DNA from: Gimesia chilikensis
Lineage (GTDB): Bacteria > Planctomycetota > Planctomycetia > Planctomycetales > Planctomycetaceae
DNA length: 64,000 nt
NCBI RefSeq assembly: GCF_008329715.1
Contig: NZ_VTSR01000009.1
Location: forward strand, 186,001 to 250,000
Reading direction: 5' to 3'
The notes under the pieces were generated by a model. It did no database searches. It was not told the DNA's origin and saw nothing but the letters and a program-made list of their open reading frames with translations. The translations under genes and the position numbers were made by a program. This document shows, one piece after another, positions 1 through 9,217 of the stretch (position 1 is its first letter; every line of letters begins with the position of its first letter).

Positions 1-2732
1 ACAACCATATTCGCCAGATCGCCTTCAGTGGCATCTGCAGCAGCCTTAATTGGAATGATAACTTCCGTTTTATCGGCTGGTATCTGCACAGTCTCTGCGG
101 TGACCCCGGCTACTCCCGGTGGAAGAGGCAGGGTCAGTTCGACTGGTCCCTTAAAATCGTTGATACGCTTGATCGTTGCTTTGACATCGATGGAAGCTCC
201 TTTCTTAAGAGCTCCCCCACCCGGCACATTCAGACTGAGTGTCACGGGTGCAGGCTGTACTCGAATGACAAGCGGTGTCGAAGGTGCGTAGACTTTAATT
301 TTCTTAGGTGCGGCAGCCTTTTCGGCATCCGCCACCTTCTTATCAGCGGCTTTCTTCGCAGCATCAGCGGCTTTCACCTGTGCATCCGCGGTTTTGATTT
401 CTTCATCGGCCTTGGCCTGCTCTGTCTTTTTCTGTTCTGCTGTTTTGTCAGAGGCCTTGGCGATTTCTTCCCGTTTTTTCTTCGCAGCAGCCAGAGCGGC
501 TTGCGCGTCTTTCAGTTTCTTGTCTGCTTCGGCCTGCTCTTTTTTGGCTTCATCAACCTGAGCGGGATTCCGCCGATAAGAAACGTCGACTGTCGATTGC
601 AGGTAGGTTGTATAAACCCCGGGTTTCGCATTTTCTTTGACGAATACCTGGAAGAGTTCGTCCTGCTTGCCTTTAGCAATCGTCTTGTTTTGCGTAGTGA
701 TATTGCTGTTCTTGGGAACCCCATTCCATGCCAGGGCGACAGCTTCATCAAAACCAGTCCGCTTCAGAACTTTGACGGGTACCAGGATCTGACGTCCCTG
801 ATTTGCTTTGACTTCAGCAACATCGGCAACCACCTGATAGGGGGCGACTTCATCAATCACGGACAGTACCAGTGAACGGGCAATGCGAGCTTCCGCACGA
901 ATATTGTTGGCCACGGGACGCAGAACTGTAGCAGCTCGAGCAACACGTTCCAGCTTTTTGGAATCAGCGGCAGTTGCAGTCCCCACGATTTCAATCGGTC
1001 CTGACCACGGCTTGGCAGATTCGTCTGCAGTAAGAATCATTTCCGCAGTATTATCTCCTGGACCAATCGTAGCTGCCTTGCAGGAGACTCCAGCAGGCAG
1101 TCCTTTCACTGAAAGCTCGATCGTCTCGTTGAACCCATCCTGCTTGAGCGCCATGATGTCGATCTTGAATGAATCTCCTTTGCGTAAGGTGATCCCGGCA
1201 GGAGAACCACCAGTATTGACTGCCTGGGGATACAGGGGTAACGCCGCCAGACGGAAGTCCGGCTTGGGTTCGCGAATGACTGCCCGATACACCATCCGGG
1301 GATGGCCGCGGGTCTCGAACTGCAGATCCCGCAAAGTGACGCGGTACTCCCCGTCTGCAGGTGCAGTAAACAGATAGTAAGGATCGTCTGTGCGAGTGTC
1401 GAACAGCTTGTCTCCCAGATCAGGAAAGACGCTGGTGGCTCCGACGTTTGCAATCCGCTTGAATGTCTCTTTGCCGTCTTTATCTTTGATTACCTGGTCA
1501 ACGACAATCACCGGATCCATGACGATTCCGTTTCGCTGACCGAAGACTTCAATCGAATATTTCTGCTTTGCTTTTCCCTGAAACCGGAAGGCGTCTGTGT
1601 CATTCTTAGCTTCGAACTGACCGACAAATTCACCGGGCAGAGTGAGAGTTTCCTCTTTGGTCTGTTCATCCCGAATAATTTTGCCATCAGCAAAATAGAT
1701 TGTCATGGGGTTAGAACTACCGGCGGGTGAATTCCAGACATACGAGAATCCATCGGCACTGACTTCATGTGGAAAGCCCTGTTCTCCCATTTCGAGAGTA
1801 GTGGCTTTCGCGGGCAGCGCGACGGATACCTGCACTTCCTGAAGTGGTTTATCATCAATACTCCAGTCTGAGAGTTTTCCGCCTGGCAGGTTATAACCAT
1901 ACAAAGTGAACTGCTCTGTGGCTCCCGGCGTACCTGAAGGAGGCATAATGAATTCGATGTGCGGTTTTTTATGAACTCCCAGACGATATATATACTGGGC
2001 TCCACCTGAGTAAGTCAGGTCGTGCACTTTCACCAGATAAGTTCCATCCTGAGTCAGAGTCAGGTTGATATAGGGATCGTGACGGAATGTATCACGTTCG
2101 CTGACCAGACGCCGCTGATCGGGCCCATAGACTTCCACAAGCGCCACCATGGGAGAATCAATGCGTGCTGCGCGACAGTTGACGGAAACCTTCTCTCCCT
2201 TTTTACCGGGAAAAGAAAAGTAATCGACATCGGTTGCACTTTGCAGAGTCGCGTTGATGACCGAATCCATGGCCATCGCCGTTGGTTGTGCCGGTGTATT
2301 ATTGGGTTCGGCTTCTGCTTTTTCCGGAAGATCCCCTACGACAAATGATCGCGGGTTACTGATGCCGAAGAGTCCATGTGCCCGCACATCATAGACGCCT
2401 GCAGGTACATCGTTTCCGATCGTTACCAGAAAGGTATTGGCCACGGGAACCTTCTTCCCGTTACTGTCCTGAGTTTTAGTAACGGCTTTGATACCGGGAT
2501 GACTGAACCAGAGACCGTCCAGTTCGTCCAGGTCCTTACCATCGGTCACCCGTACTTCAACGGTCTGGCCTTTCTGCCCTCCCGAGGGGAACAGTGCATA
2601 GATGGTTGTCTGAGGTAACTGTGCCTCTGCGGCGGGCGGATTGATTAAGGAAAACGTTCCAATCCCTGCAGCAAGAAAACAAACAAGCTTCGCAACTAAA
2701 CGACGTCCGTCAAAAAATCGCGTATGCGTCAT
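1..2732 (-). CDS. Large exported protein with pre-peptidase-type domains (partial, 3' end outside window)
   Basis: The frame is open from an ATG at 2732 to the window edge, giving about 910 residues without a stop, so the C-terminus is missing. Residues 1 to about 33 form a signal peptide (basic start, hydrophobic core, Ala-rich cleavage region). Two segments, near residues 125-230 and 360-470, have the beta-rich 'DVDYFSF' or 'DTDAFRF' pattern of pre-peptidase C-terminal (PPC) domains. Several Ig-like stretches follow. Residues about 724-807 are a Lys/Ala/Glu-rich probable coiled coil. The protein is probably secreted or surface-attached; no catalytic motif is visible. It lies 183 bases downstream of the DUF1549/DUF1553 gene on the same strand, a common planctomycete arrangement. 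The molecular role is unknown. Confidence 0.85.
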   Translation of the reverse strand, partial: MTHTRFFDGRRLVAKLVCFLAAGIGTFSLINPPAAEAQLPQTTIYALFPSGGQKGQTVEVRVTDGKDLDELDGLWFSHPGIKAVTKTQDSNGKKVPVANTFLVTIGNDVPAGVYDVRAHGLFGISNPRSFVVGDLPEKAEAEPNNTPAQPTAMAMDSVINATLQSATDVDYFSFPGKKGEKVSVNCRAARIDSPMVALVEVYGPDQRRLVSERDTFRHDPYINLTLTQDGTYLVKVHDLTYSGGAQYIYRLGVHKKPHIEFIMPPSGTPGATEQFTLYGYNLPGGKLSDWSIDDKPLQEVQVSVALPAKATTLEMGEQGFPHEVSADGFSYVWNSPAGSSNPMTIYFADGKIIRDEQTKEETLTLPGEFVGQFEAKNDTDAFRFQGKAKQKYSIEVFGQRNGIVMDPVIVVDQVIKDKDGKETFKRIANVGATSVFPDLGDKLFDTRTDDPYYLFTAPADGEYRVTLRDLQFETRGHPRMVYRAVIREPKPDFRLAALPLYPQAVNTGGSPAGITLRKGDSFKIDIMALKQDGFNETIELSVKGLPAGVSCKAATIGPGDNTAEMILTADESAKPWSGPIEIVGTATAADSKKLERVARAATVLRPVANNIRAEARIARSLVLSVIDEVAPYQVVADVAEVKANQGRQILVPVKVLKRTGFDEAVALAWNGVPKNSNITTQNKTIAKGKQDELFQVFVKENAKPGVYTTYLQSTVDVSYRRNPAQVDEAKKEQAEADKKLKDAQAALAAAKKKREEIAKASDKTAEQKKTEQAKADEEIKTADAQVKAADAAKKAADKKVADAEKAAAPKKIKVYAPSTPLVIRVQPAPVTLSLNVPGGGALKKGASIDVKATIKRINDFKGPVELTLPLPPGVAGVTAETVQIPADKTEVIIPIKAAADATEGDLANMV

Positions 2733-2915
2733 GATACTGCTACCAATTTTCTGGATGGAAGTTTCGGGAGGATATCAGGAGGGTGCCCAAACCAGCGGGA
2801 GTGGAGTCCGTTAGTCTGGGATTACTGAAGTTTATTCTAAAAAAGCTGACAGCCCCTGTCTAAACCTAAAATGGCTGCCAGCTTAAATTTCAGAGAGATT
2901 TATCAGAATTCCAAT

Positions 2916-5450
2916 TTAGTGGTTAAACAGGAATTCTTTAGTGTTGATCAACGCCCAGATAATATCTTCGTAGGCGATCTGGGGTTTCTCTTTATGCCGA
3001 GCGATGTAGGACAGAGCAAATTTCATTTCTTCATCCTTGGGAGCACGGGCATAAACCCAGCGATACAGTTCATTGACCTTTTCTTCATCGGTACGTTTCG
3101 TATCCTTGGCGAGCATGGCAGCCCGACCGGAAGCGCCGGTGATTTTGTCCTGGACTTCCTTACTGTTCAGCAGGTGCAGACTCTGAGCCAGGTTGGCACT
3201 TTGAGAACGTTCGCACTCGCAGGCAGTATCTGCCTGTGGCTGACCGAACACCTTGAGGAAGTAAGGAGCAGATGTCGCATCGGTAATCTGGATTGCCTTT
3301 GTTTCAGCGGGCAGACCAGAGAATCGCTGCGAGGAGTTTGTTACCTGATGGAAGACGTCATACAGTACTTCTGCCGTGAGTCGTTTGGGGTAATAACGGG
3401 AGAAGTTCTGCTTGTCTTTCAGGTTATATTCGTTGGGCAGAGAACTGAGCTGGTAAGCATTGGAACGACAAATCTGACGTACCAGTTCTTTCAGGTCAAA
3501 ACCACTCTCAACAAAGTGTTTGGCCAGACCATCCAGCAGTTCGGGGTTTGCAGGTGGGTTTGTGGCCCGCATATCATCTTCAGGCTCAACAATGCCGCGA
3601 CCGAAGAAATGTTTCCAGTAGCGGTTTACCAGTGCTTTCGCGAAGAACGGATTGTCCGTTCGTGAAAGCCATTGTACCAGAGCGACACGGGGATCACGTT
3701 CCGGACTGATTTCCATGGGCTGCATTCCCAGCGCGGTTGGTTTCAGGCTTTCACCAGAACGGATATTCTTGGCGGTCGCAACCCCTTCTTTGTGGTAAAC
3801 ACGTTTGTCGCGGAATCCACGGGTTCCGATTGAACCGATGGTCGGATCTTTACTTCCCACCCGACTGAAGAAGGCAGCCAGACCATAGTAGTCATCCTGG
3901 CTCCATTTTTCGAAGGGATGGTGATGACAACGGGCACATTGAATTCGCAGACCCAGGAATAACTGGGCGGTATCTTCAACCTGCTCTTCAACGGTGTTTA
4001 CTTCACGATACCAGACTACAGCCGGATTCTGACGGAACTCACCGGAAGCGGAGAGAATGTCACCGACGAATTCGTTGTACGGCTTGTTTTCGTAAAGGCT
4101 GTCCCAGATCCACTGATAGAAGGCGTTCGTACCAGCAATATCAACGGGCTGCAGTTTTTTATTCCGCAGAACCATATTCCACTTGTTGGCAAAGTAATCC
4201 GCGTAGGCAGGGCTGTCGATCAGTTTATCAATCAGCTTATCCCGCTTGGCAGGATCCTTGTCGGCCAGGAAGCTCTTGACTTCTTCTTCACTCGGAGTAC
4301 CACCTGTGATATCGATATACACGCGACGCATGAAGGTCGCATCATCGGCAACTGGTGAAGGTGGAATCCCCAGTTCTTTCAGTTTACCAAAGACGGCTTC
4401 ATCGATCAGATTCTTCTTTTCGGGAAGATTTGCGACTTCGATACCCAGAGGAATCGTAGCACGGAAGGTTGAGACCTGCCCCTGATAGCGTGCCATAATG
4501 GCGACTTCACCAGAGAGCTTCAATGTTTTGACCAGACCGGTTTTGTTGACTTCGGCCATTTCCGTATCGTTGGCTTCAAACAGAGCCATCCGGGTCACAT
4601 CTTCTGTAGAACCATCTGAGTAGGTTGCGATGACGGAAATCTGCTGTTCCTCTTCCTGCCCCATGGTGCGGGTAGGAGGATAGCATTTGATTGAAGCAAC
4701 GCTCCGGTCACTTTCATTCCCGTAAGGCATGCCCTGCTCAATCCAACGGTAGAGCAGTCGATATTCGTAAGAATCCTGCTTGATCAGCTTTCCACCACCA
4801 TGAGGAGTCACACCTGTCCCCTTCATCAACAGCAGGCTTTCCGCTGGTGAAGTTGGAAACAGACGACGGCCACGGCCTTCTTTAACGAGGAACTCATAAT
4901 CATCTTCAGGATAAAAACCGAGCAATGACAGTTTGAATCCATTCTGACCACTGGCCTTACCATGGCAGCCACCACTGTTACAGGTCAATTTGGTAAAGAT
5001 GGGCACAACCTGGTTTTTGAAGTTGATGGCATCCGGAGTCGCGATGCCGCTGATAGCGACAGGAATCGAGGCAGTCTTGCCATCTTTGGATGTCGCGACC
5101 AGGCTGGTCTCGCCATCTTTCAGTGGAGTGAGATAGCCGTCAGTGGAAATCGTTGCCATTTCAGGGTTGGCAACCTTGAAGGTTACGTCACGAGTCACAT
5201 CCAGCAGTTTGCCAGTCGGCAGCACGCCGGTCACGATGACCTGCTGACGTGAGTCCGGACCCCGCAGTTGCAGTTTTTCAAAACCACCTGCATGTGGACC
5301 GATCTGGAGTTCCTTGAAATCCACTTTTGCTTTTTCTGCGGTGGCAGCGCGAACTTCTGTAATGCCTGCTCCACTGGCAAGCAACAGGGCCAGCACGCCG
5401 CTGAGCATAAGGATCTGAGGGGTCCGAGAGCCTTGAATTCGGAAGTCCAT
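2916..5450 (-). CDS. DUF1549/DUF1553 protein with Ig-like and cytochrome-like domains
   Basis: This is an 844-residue exported planctomycete protein. Residues about 12-36 form a signal peptide or anchor. An Ig-like (Big_2-type) domain follows at about 45-135. A cytochrome-like segment has Cys157-X4-Cys162-His163 rather than the usual two-residue spacing. A second Ig-like stretch lies at about 265-335. DUF1549 follows and contains a canonical Cys505-X2-Cys508-His509 haem-type motif. DUF1553 occupies the C-terminal third. Family function is not established; members are often proposed to be surface c-type cytochromes linked to polysaccharide breakdown. The neighbour downstream is the PPC-domain protein at 1-2732. 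No DUF1501 gene lies next to it within the window, unlike the second DUF1549 gene at 57632. Confidence 0.93.
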   Translation of the reverse strand: MDFRIQGSRTPQILMLSGVLALLLASGAGITEVRAATAEKAKVDFKELQIGPHAGGFEKLQLRGPDSRQQVIVTGVLPTGKLLDVTRDVTFKVANPEMATISTDGYLTPLKDGETSLVATSKDGKTASIPVAISGIATPDAINFKNQVVPIFTKLTCNSGGCHGKASGQNGFKLSLLGFYPEDDYEFLVKEGRGRRLFPTSPAESLLLMKGTGVTPHGGGKLIKQDSYEYRLLYRWIEQGMPYGNESDRSVASIKCYPPTRTMGQEEEQQISVIATYSDGSTEDVTRMALFEANDTEMAEVNKTGLVKTLKLSGEVAIMARYQGQVSTFRATIPLGIEVANLPEKKNLIDEAVFGKLKELGIPPSPVADDATFMRRVYIDITGGTPSEEEVKSFLADKDPAKRDKLIDKLIDSPAYADYFANKWNMVLRNKKLQPVDIAGTNAFYQWIWDSLYENKPYNEFVGDILSASGEFRQNPAVVWYREVNTVEEQVEDTAQLFLGLRIQCARCHHHPFEKWSQDDYYGLAAFFSRVGSKDPTIGSIGTRGFRDKRVYHKEGVATAKNIRSGESLKPTALGMQPMEISPERDPRVALVQWLSRTDNPFFAKALVNRYWKHFFGRGIVEPEDDMRATNPPANPELLDGLAKHFVESGFDLKELVRQICRSNAYQLSSLPNEYNLKDKQNFSRYYPKRLTAEVLYDVFHQVTNSSQRFSGLPAETKAIQITDATSAPYFLKVFGQPQADTACECERSQSANLAQSLHLLNSKEVQDKITGASGRAAMLAKDTKRTDEEKVNELYRWVYARAPKDEEMKFALSYIARHKEKPQIAYEDIIWALINTKEFLFNH

Positions 5451-6056
5451 ACGTCAAACTCCTGTGTGACTGAGTTGTTCTTTGATGAGGTCTGTCGGCA
5501 ATCCAGTTTGCGAGATCTCAGGCAGACGCTACTCTCAATTACGATTGATTATGGCAAACGCTTTGGTTGGTTTTGGTCAGGTAAGCTTTTGTAGGTAAGT
5601 TCACCAGACAGTCCTCACCATCTGGCTAATCGTTGTGGGCAGGAGCACTCTAATTTCTTAACAGAGTTTTCCTAATACTTCAATGTATCAAAGTTGATTG
5701 AATTGTCAACATTTTAAAACCGCTTCTCATATATTTACGAACATATGAACACACTCAAATCTGAAACAAGTCAAACTGAACCCTGACACAACTGGAAGCG
5801 TCATGACTGGTATAACCAGTTGAAATCTCCCGGGTGGCAGATCCAGACCAAAGTCTCCCCTCTTTAAAACAGGGGCGAAACTCCCGTTTTCAGTTTGAAT
5901 CAAAGCGTTCTGACAAAAAGCGGATTTCTATGATTGCCAGTCAAACACTCTTCTATAGAATAAAGCTAGCATAAGATTTAACTGTCGGACCTTTCCGCAG
6001 GAGAATTTTTTAAGATTCCATATTTTTTCAATTACCGGCGGCATTGAAGCACTCCC
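5451..6056. other. Divergent intergenic region upstream of ribBA and the DUF1549 gene
   Basis: About 600 bases without a credible gene. It must carry the promoters of both flanking genes. A 15-base palindrome, ACTGGTATAACCAGT, lies at 5806-5820. I looked for an FMN riboswitch upstream of ribBA and could not match its conserved blocks. The part nearest 5690-5760 is AT-rich. Confidence 0.6.
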
Positions 6057-7307
6057 ATGTCTGATTCTCCTAAACAAGATTCCCCGCTTCCCAAAATCCA
6101 GCATGTCTTCAAGCAGTTGCAGGCAGGCAAACCGGTCATTGTGACGGACTCCAGCGAACGGGAAAACGAAGGAGATTTCATAGTCGCCGCTGAGGCAATT
6201 ACCCCTCAAATCGTGCAGTTCCTGCTGCGATATGGGAGTGGTGAGCTTTGCGTTTCGCTGCCGGAAGAGGTTGCAAACCGCTTACAGTTAAACCCGATTG
6301 TCGGCCCTGAAGAAAACACAGCCCCCAACCAGACCCAGTTTCTGATTCCCATCGACCACAAAGACAGTGGCACCGGGGTCAGTGCCGAGTGCCGTGCCAT
6401 TACGATCAAGGCACTCAGCGATGAGAACGCCCAGGCCAGCGACTTTGTCCGTCCGGGGCACATTCACCCCCTGCTTGCCAAACAGGGCGGAATTCTTCGT
6501 CGAGCCGGTCATACCGAAGCCACCGGTGACCTTTTACAGATGGCAGGCATGAAACCGGTCGGTGTGCTGATTGAAATCCTGAGCCAAAAGGGCTTCGGCA
6601 TGGCGGATGCTGAGGAACTCAAAGAGATTTCCGAAGAGTTTGACATCCCCATCATTTCTACCGCTGAGGTGATCCGACATCGCTACATCAGCGAAAAGCT
6701 GGTCCACCGCGAAGTCGAAGTTCCCATCAATACCAAGAATTACGGTACCGTCCAGGTTATTGGCTACTCGGTCGAGCATGAAGGTCAGCAACCTGTGGCG
6801 CTGGTCTGGGGGGACCTCTCATCCGTAGAAGCTCCTTTGGTTCGCATGCATTCTTCCTGCTTTACCGGCGACCTGCTGGATTCGCTCCGGTGTGACTGCG
6901 GCGACCAGCTGCACATGGCAATGGACGCAATCTGCCGCGAAAAAACCGGTGCTGTGGTCTATCTCCCACAGGAGGGCCGTGGCATCGGACTTATCCCCAA
7001 GCTGAAAGCCTACGTATTGCAGGATGAGGGCTATGACACCGTTGAAGCCAATATCCAGCTCGGCTTCAAGGCGGACAGCCGCGACTTCACCGTGGGTGTG
7101 CAGATCCTCAAAGATCTGGGACTGACCAAAGTCCGTCTGCTGACGAATAATCCCAAGAAGACCGATTCCGACGTCTATACCGGATTCAATCTGGAAGTGG
7201 TAGAGCAGGTGCCGATTGTAGCGCCACCACACAAAGATCGCGAATTCTACCTGCAGACCAAACGGGATAAGATGGGACACATCCTTCCCGCCAGTCCAGC
7301 TGACTAG
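6057..7307 (+). CDS. ribBA: Bifunctional 3,4-dihydroxy-2-butanone-4-phosphate synthase / GTP cyclohydrolase II
   Basis: Riboflavin biosynthesis. The N-terminal half makes the four-carbon unit from ribulose 5-phosphate; the C-terminal half opens GTP. RibB signatures are RENEGD at residues 35-40, a YGSGELC segment, and the RPGH and GHTEA blocks. The residues just before RENEGD read DSSE, where many homologues have an acidic DDED-like run. The RibA half keeps the zinc cysteines (Cys268, Cys279, Cys281), the QEGRGIGL loop and TNNPKK. Length (416 aa) is normal for the fusion. The gene stands alone on its strand. Its stop codon overlaps the stop of the convergent flavoenzyme gene. Confidence 0.96.
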   Translation: MSDSPKQDSPLPKIQHVFKQLQAGKPVIVTDSSERENEGDFIVAAEAITPQIVQFLLRYGSGELCVSLPEEVANRLQLNPIVGPEENTAPNQTQFLIPIDHKDSGTGVSAECRAITIKALSDENAQASDFVRPGHIHPLLAKQGGILRRAGHTEATGDLLQMAGMKPVGVLIEILSQKGFGMADAEELKEISEEFDIPIISTAEVIRHRYISEKLVHREVEVPINTKNYGTVQVIGYSVEHEGQQPVALVWGDLSSVEAPLVRMHSSCFTGDLLDSLRCDCGDQLHMAMDAICREKTGAVVYLPQEGRGIGLIPKLKAYVLQDEGYDTVEANIQLGFKADSRDFTVGVQILKDLGLTKVRLLTNNPKKTDSDVYTGFNLEVVEQVPIVAPPHKDREFYLQTKRDKMGHILPASPAD

Positions 7308-8446
7308 TTTCCAGCCCCTTGGAATCGATCCGCTCTCAGAAATTCGATCGGGTGACTGGTTCTGCCTTCGGTCACCAGATCGGCCAGGATTTCGCCCATA
7401 ACCGAGGCGAATTTAAATCCATGCCCTGAGAAACCTGCTGCATATACCAGCCGCTTGTTCCGAGGGTGCTGATCGATAATAAAGTGCCGGTCGGCAGAAC
7501 GTGTATACATACAGACGGCGTGCCGCTCGGGTTCAGGACTCAGCCCTGACATCACTTCGCCCACAAAACGGCCTATTGAAGTGGAGTCCGACTCTAAAAG
7601 CTCTCGATTCACATTAGTCGGATCGGTCACCAGGTCTCCACCGGAATGCTCCGCCAGCTTTACTGTTTTACCATCCAGTGAAGGGAACCCATAAAACTCA
7701 CCAAAGGGCATCTGGCAGAGGAAACCGCATCCCCCCTGATCCAAATTGTAAACCGGGTTTTGAACCGGATTCCAGAACAGGACCTTGCGGGCAACTTCCA
7801 GTGGAAGCTGCAGGTCCTTGAGACATTCACCAGCCCAGGCCCCCGCAGTGACAATCACGCCTTCGGCCACCCAGTGCTGATTCGCAGTCTGAATTTCGAT
7901 TTCCGCTTCAGTCACAAGTAACGATTCAATTGGCTCGTGCAATACGATCTGCGCACCATGGTTGAGTGCACAATCCATGTGAGTCTGCACACAGTCTTCG
8001 ACGTGCAGAAAACCCGCCTCGGGTTCAAAGGTAACTTCAAAGCCCTCTGGAAGCTGAAAGCCGGGGAAGCGCCTCCGTGCCTCGGCCGGCTCCAGTGTTT
8101 CCACCTGAACGCCGTGTCTCTCTTCCGCGAGATGCACTCCCTTAATGACATCGCCTTCAGGAGGACCGGCGACCATCAACCCACACAGATTCAACAGCGA
8201 CTTTCCGGATTCCTGCTCGAGATCTTCCCACAGAGAATAAGCCCGCTGCAGCAGGGGGATGTAATCGGGATGCTCGAAATATGCTTTGCGAATGATACGC
8301 GTTTCGCCGTGCGAGCTGCCCCGGTCATGAGCGATACCAAACTGCTCAACTCCAAGCACCTTCAAGCCCCGACGCGCTAAATGATACAGGGCACTGCTCC
8401 CCATGCCCCCTAAGCCCAGCACCAGATAATCTACGTGAACGGGCAT
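7304..8446 (-). CDS. solA: FAD-dependent N-methyl amino acid oxidase (monomeric sarcosine oxidase / N-methyltryptophan oxidase family)
   Basis: 380 residues, the usual length for this DAO-superfamily group. An N-terminal Rossmann dinucleotide fold carries GLGGMGS at about residues 11-17, followed by an acidic residue at the end of the second strand (VEQFG) and the family HGETR segment. Cys312, in a CMYT context, matches the cysteine that binds FAD covalently in monomeric sarcosine oxidase. These enzymes oxidise N-methylated amino acids to formaldehyde, hydrogen peroxide and the free amine. Exact substrate cannot be read from sequence, so the symbol is provisional. Formaldehyde release would fit a C1-handling host, but that is inference. 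Confidence 0.88.
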   Translation of the reverse strand: MPVHVDYLVLGLGGMGSSALYHLARRGLKVLGVEQFGIAHDRGSSHGETRIIRKAYFEHPDYIPLLQRAYSLWEDLEQESGKSLLNLCGLMVAGPPEGDVIKGVHLAEERHGVQVETLEPAEARRRFPGFQLPEGFEVTFEPEAGFLHVEDCVQTHMDCALNHGAQIVLHEPIESLLVTEAEIEIQTANQHWVAEGVIVTAGAWAGECLKDLQLPLEVARKVLFWNPVQNPVYNLDQGGCGFLCQMPFGEFYGFPSLDGKTVKLAEHSGGDLVTDPTNVNRELLESDSTSIGRFVGEVMSGLSPEPERHAVCMYTRSADRHFIIDQHPRNKRLVYAAGFSGHGFKFASVMGEILADLVTEGRTSHPIEFLRADRFQGAGN

Positions 8447-8941
8447 CGCGGAATCCGCCTTTTCTAATGTCAGTTCTGTGGTGAATGAGTTCTACAGCGC
8501 ATTACAACCCTTCTAATTGATTATGATCACTCGAGATGCCAATCGTCAATCGCGATTGGCAGGGAGCGTCTGCCAGACAGCTGTTCTCTTTTTCCAGCGC
8601 GCAAAAAATTACCGGGTGTTCTTCAAATGACAGTCAACCTACCCCACATACACACTGACCATCAGATTGGAACACCCGGTAATTAATGACAACACAGAAA
8701 ACCATCAGGATTCGATCATTTCCTGCCCACAAAGAGCTGCAGTCAACCGGAATCACTTGTCACTTCACGTTAACAACCCATCCAAGCCACTCCTGTTACT
8801 ACAGTCCCCTGCTTCGTCGTACATCTCTTCCTCACCGCATCGCTACTACTCGCCAGAGCTGTCTTTACTCCTCGGAACACAACCACCCTGGTAAAAATCC
8901 CCCCCTGGGCGACGCCATGTCAGCAGCGATCTGTTCATGGA
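8447..8941. other. Intergenic region with two inverted repeats
   Basis: About 495 bases between solA and csrA. Two short overlapping open frames on the plus strand (8667-8894, 8686-9039) look random. The region holds a hairpin at 8537-8561 (arms TGCCAATCG and CGATTGGCA) and a perfect 15-base inverted repeat at 8607-8621 and 8670-8684. Confidence 0.6.
8607..8684. repeat. Perfect 15-base inverted repeat with 48-base spacer
   Basis: AATTACCGGGTGTTC at 8607-8621 is exactly complementary to GAACACCCGGTAATT at 8670-8684. No open frame fits inside. It could be a small MITE-like element, a structured RNA or a terminator-like structure. The base run GTTCTTCAAATG starting inside the left arm recurs at 9587-9598, on the other side of csrA. 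Confidence 0.6.
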
Positions 8942-9217
8942 TTAACAAACCAGACGGGCTGCCTCGACGACAGACAGCGTCCCCAGGGTATTGGACTCAG
9001 ACAGGCCGTCGCTGTCCTGATGCTTTCCCAGGCTTTTGACAACCGGCTTGCTCTCAATCTCCAGTTCCTCGTCAAACAGTTCTGCCCGAACCACACGCAT
9101 GTCGTCGGGTGCATCGATGCCGATTTTGATGGAACCTTTTCCCGTCCGAATCACTTTCACCAGGATGTCGTCACCAATTCGGATTCCTTCAGCCAACTTC
9201 CGTGTCAAAACCAGCAT
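8942..9217 (-). CDS. csrA: Carbon storage regulator CsrA
   Basis: A post-transcriptional RNA-binding regulator that binds GGA motifs in mRNA leaders. The start was set at ATG 9217, which gives the invariant N-terminus MLVLTRK. An AAGGAG site at 9226-9231 sits eight bases upstream of this ATG, whereas the in-frame ATG at 9223 and GTG at 9226 would overlap or abut it. The core (about 60 residues) keeps IGDDI, KIGI and the VVRAEL segment with the RNA-binding Arg. About 30 further residues form a polar C-terminal extension, so it is longer (91 aa) than the classical 61-residue protein. It is alone here, not beside flagellar genes. Its own ribosome site contains AGGAG, so autoregulation is possible. 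Confidence 0.93.
   Translation of the reverse strand: MLVLTRKLAEGIRIGDDILVKVIRTGKGSIKIGIDAPDDMRVVRAELFDEELEIESKPVVKSLGKHQDSDGLSESNTLGTLSVVEAARLVC

Noticed and set aside
2871-3665. 264-residue plus-strand frame over the DUF1549/DUF1553 gene
   Set aside because: The minus strand has an intact, recognisable DUF1553 domain here; the plus frame resembles nothing.
5830-6056. FMN riboswitch upstream of ribBA
   Set aside because: The conserved RFN blocks could not be aligned; only scattered G- and C-runs are present.
8667-9039. Two overlapping short plus-strand frames between solA and csrA
   Set aside because: Composition is low-complexity (Ser/His/Pro), neither has a good ribosome site, and the second runs into csrA on the other strand.
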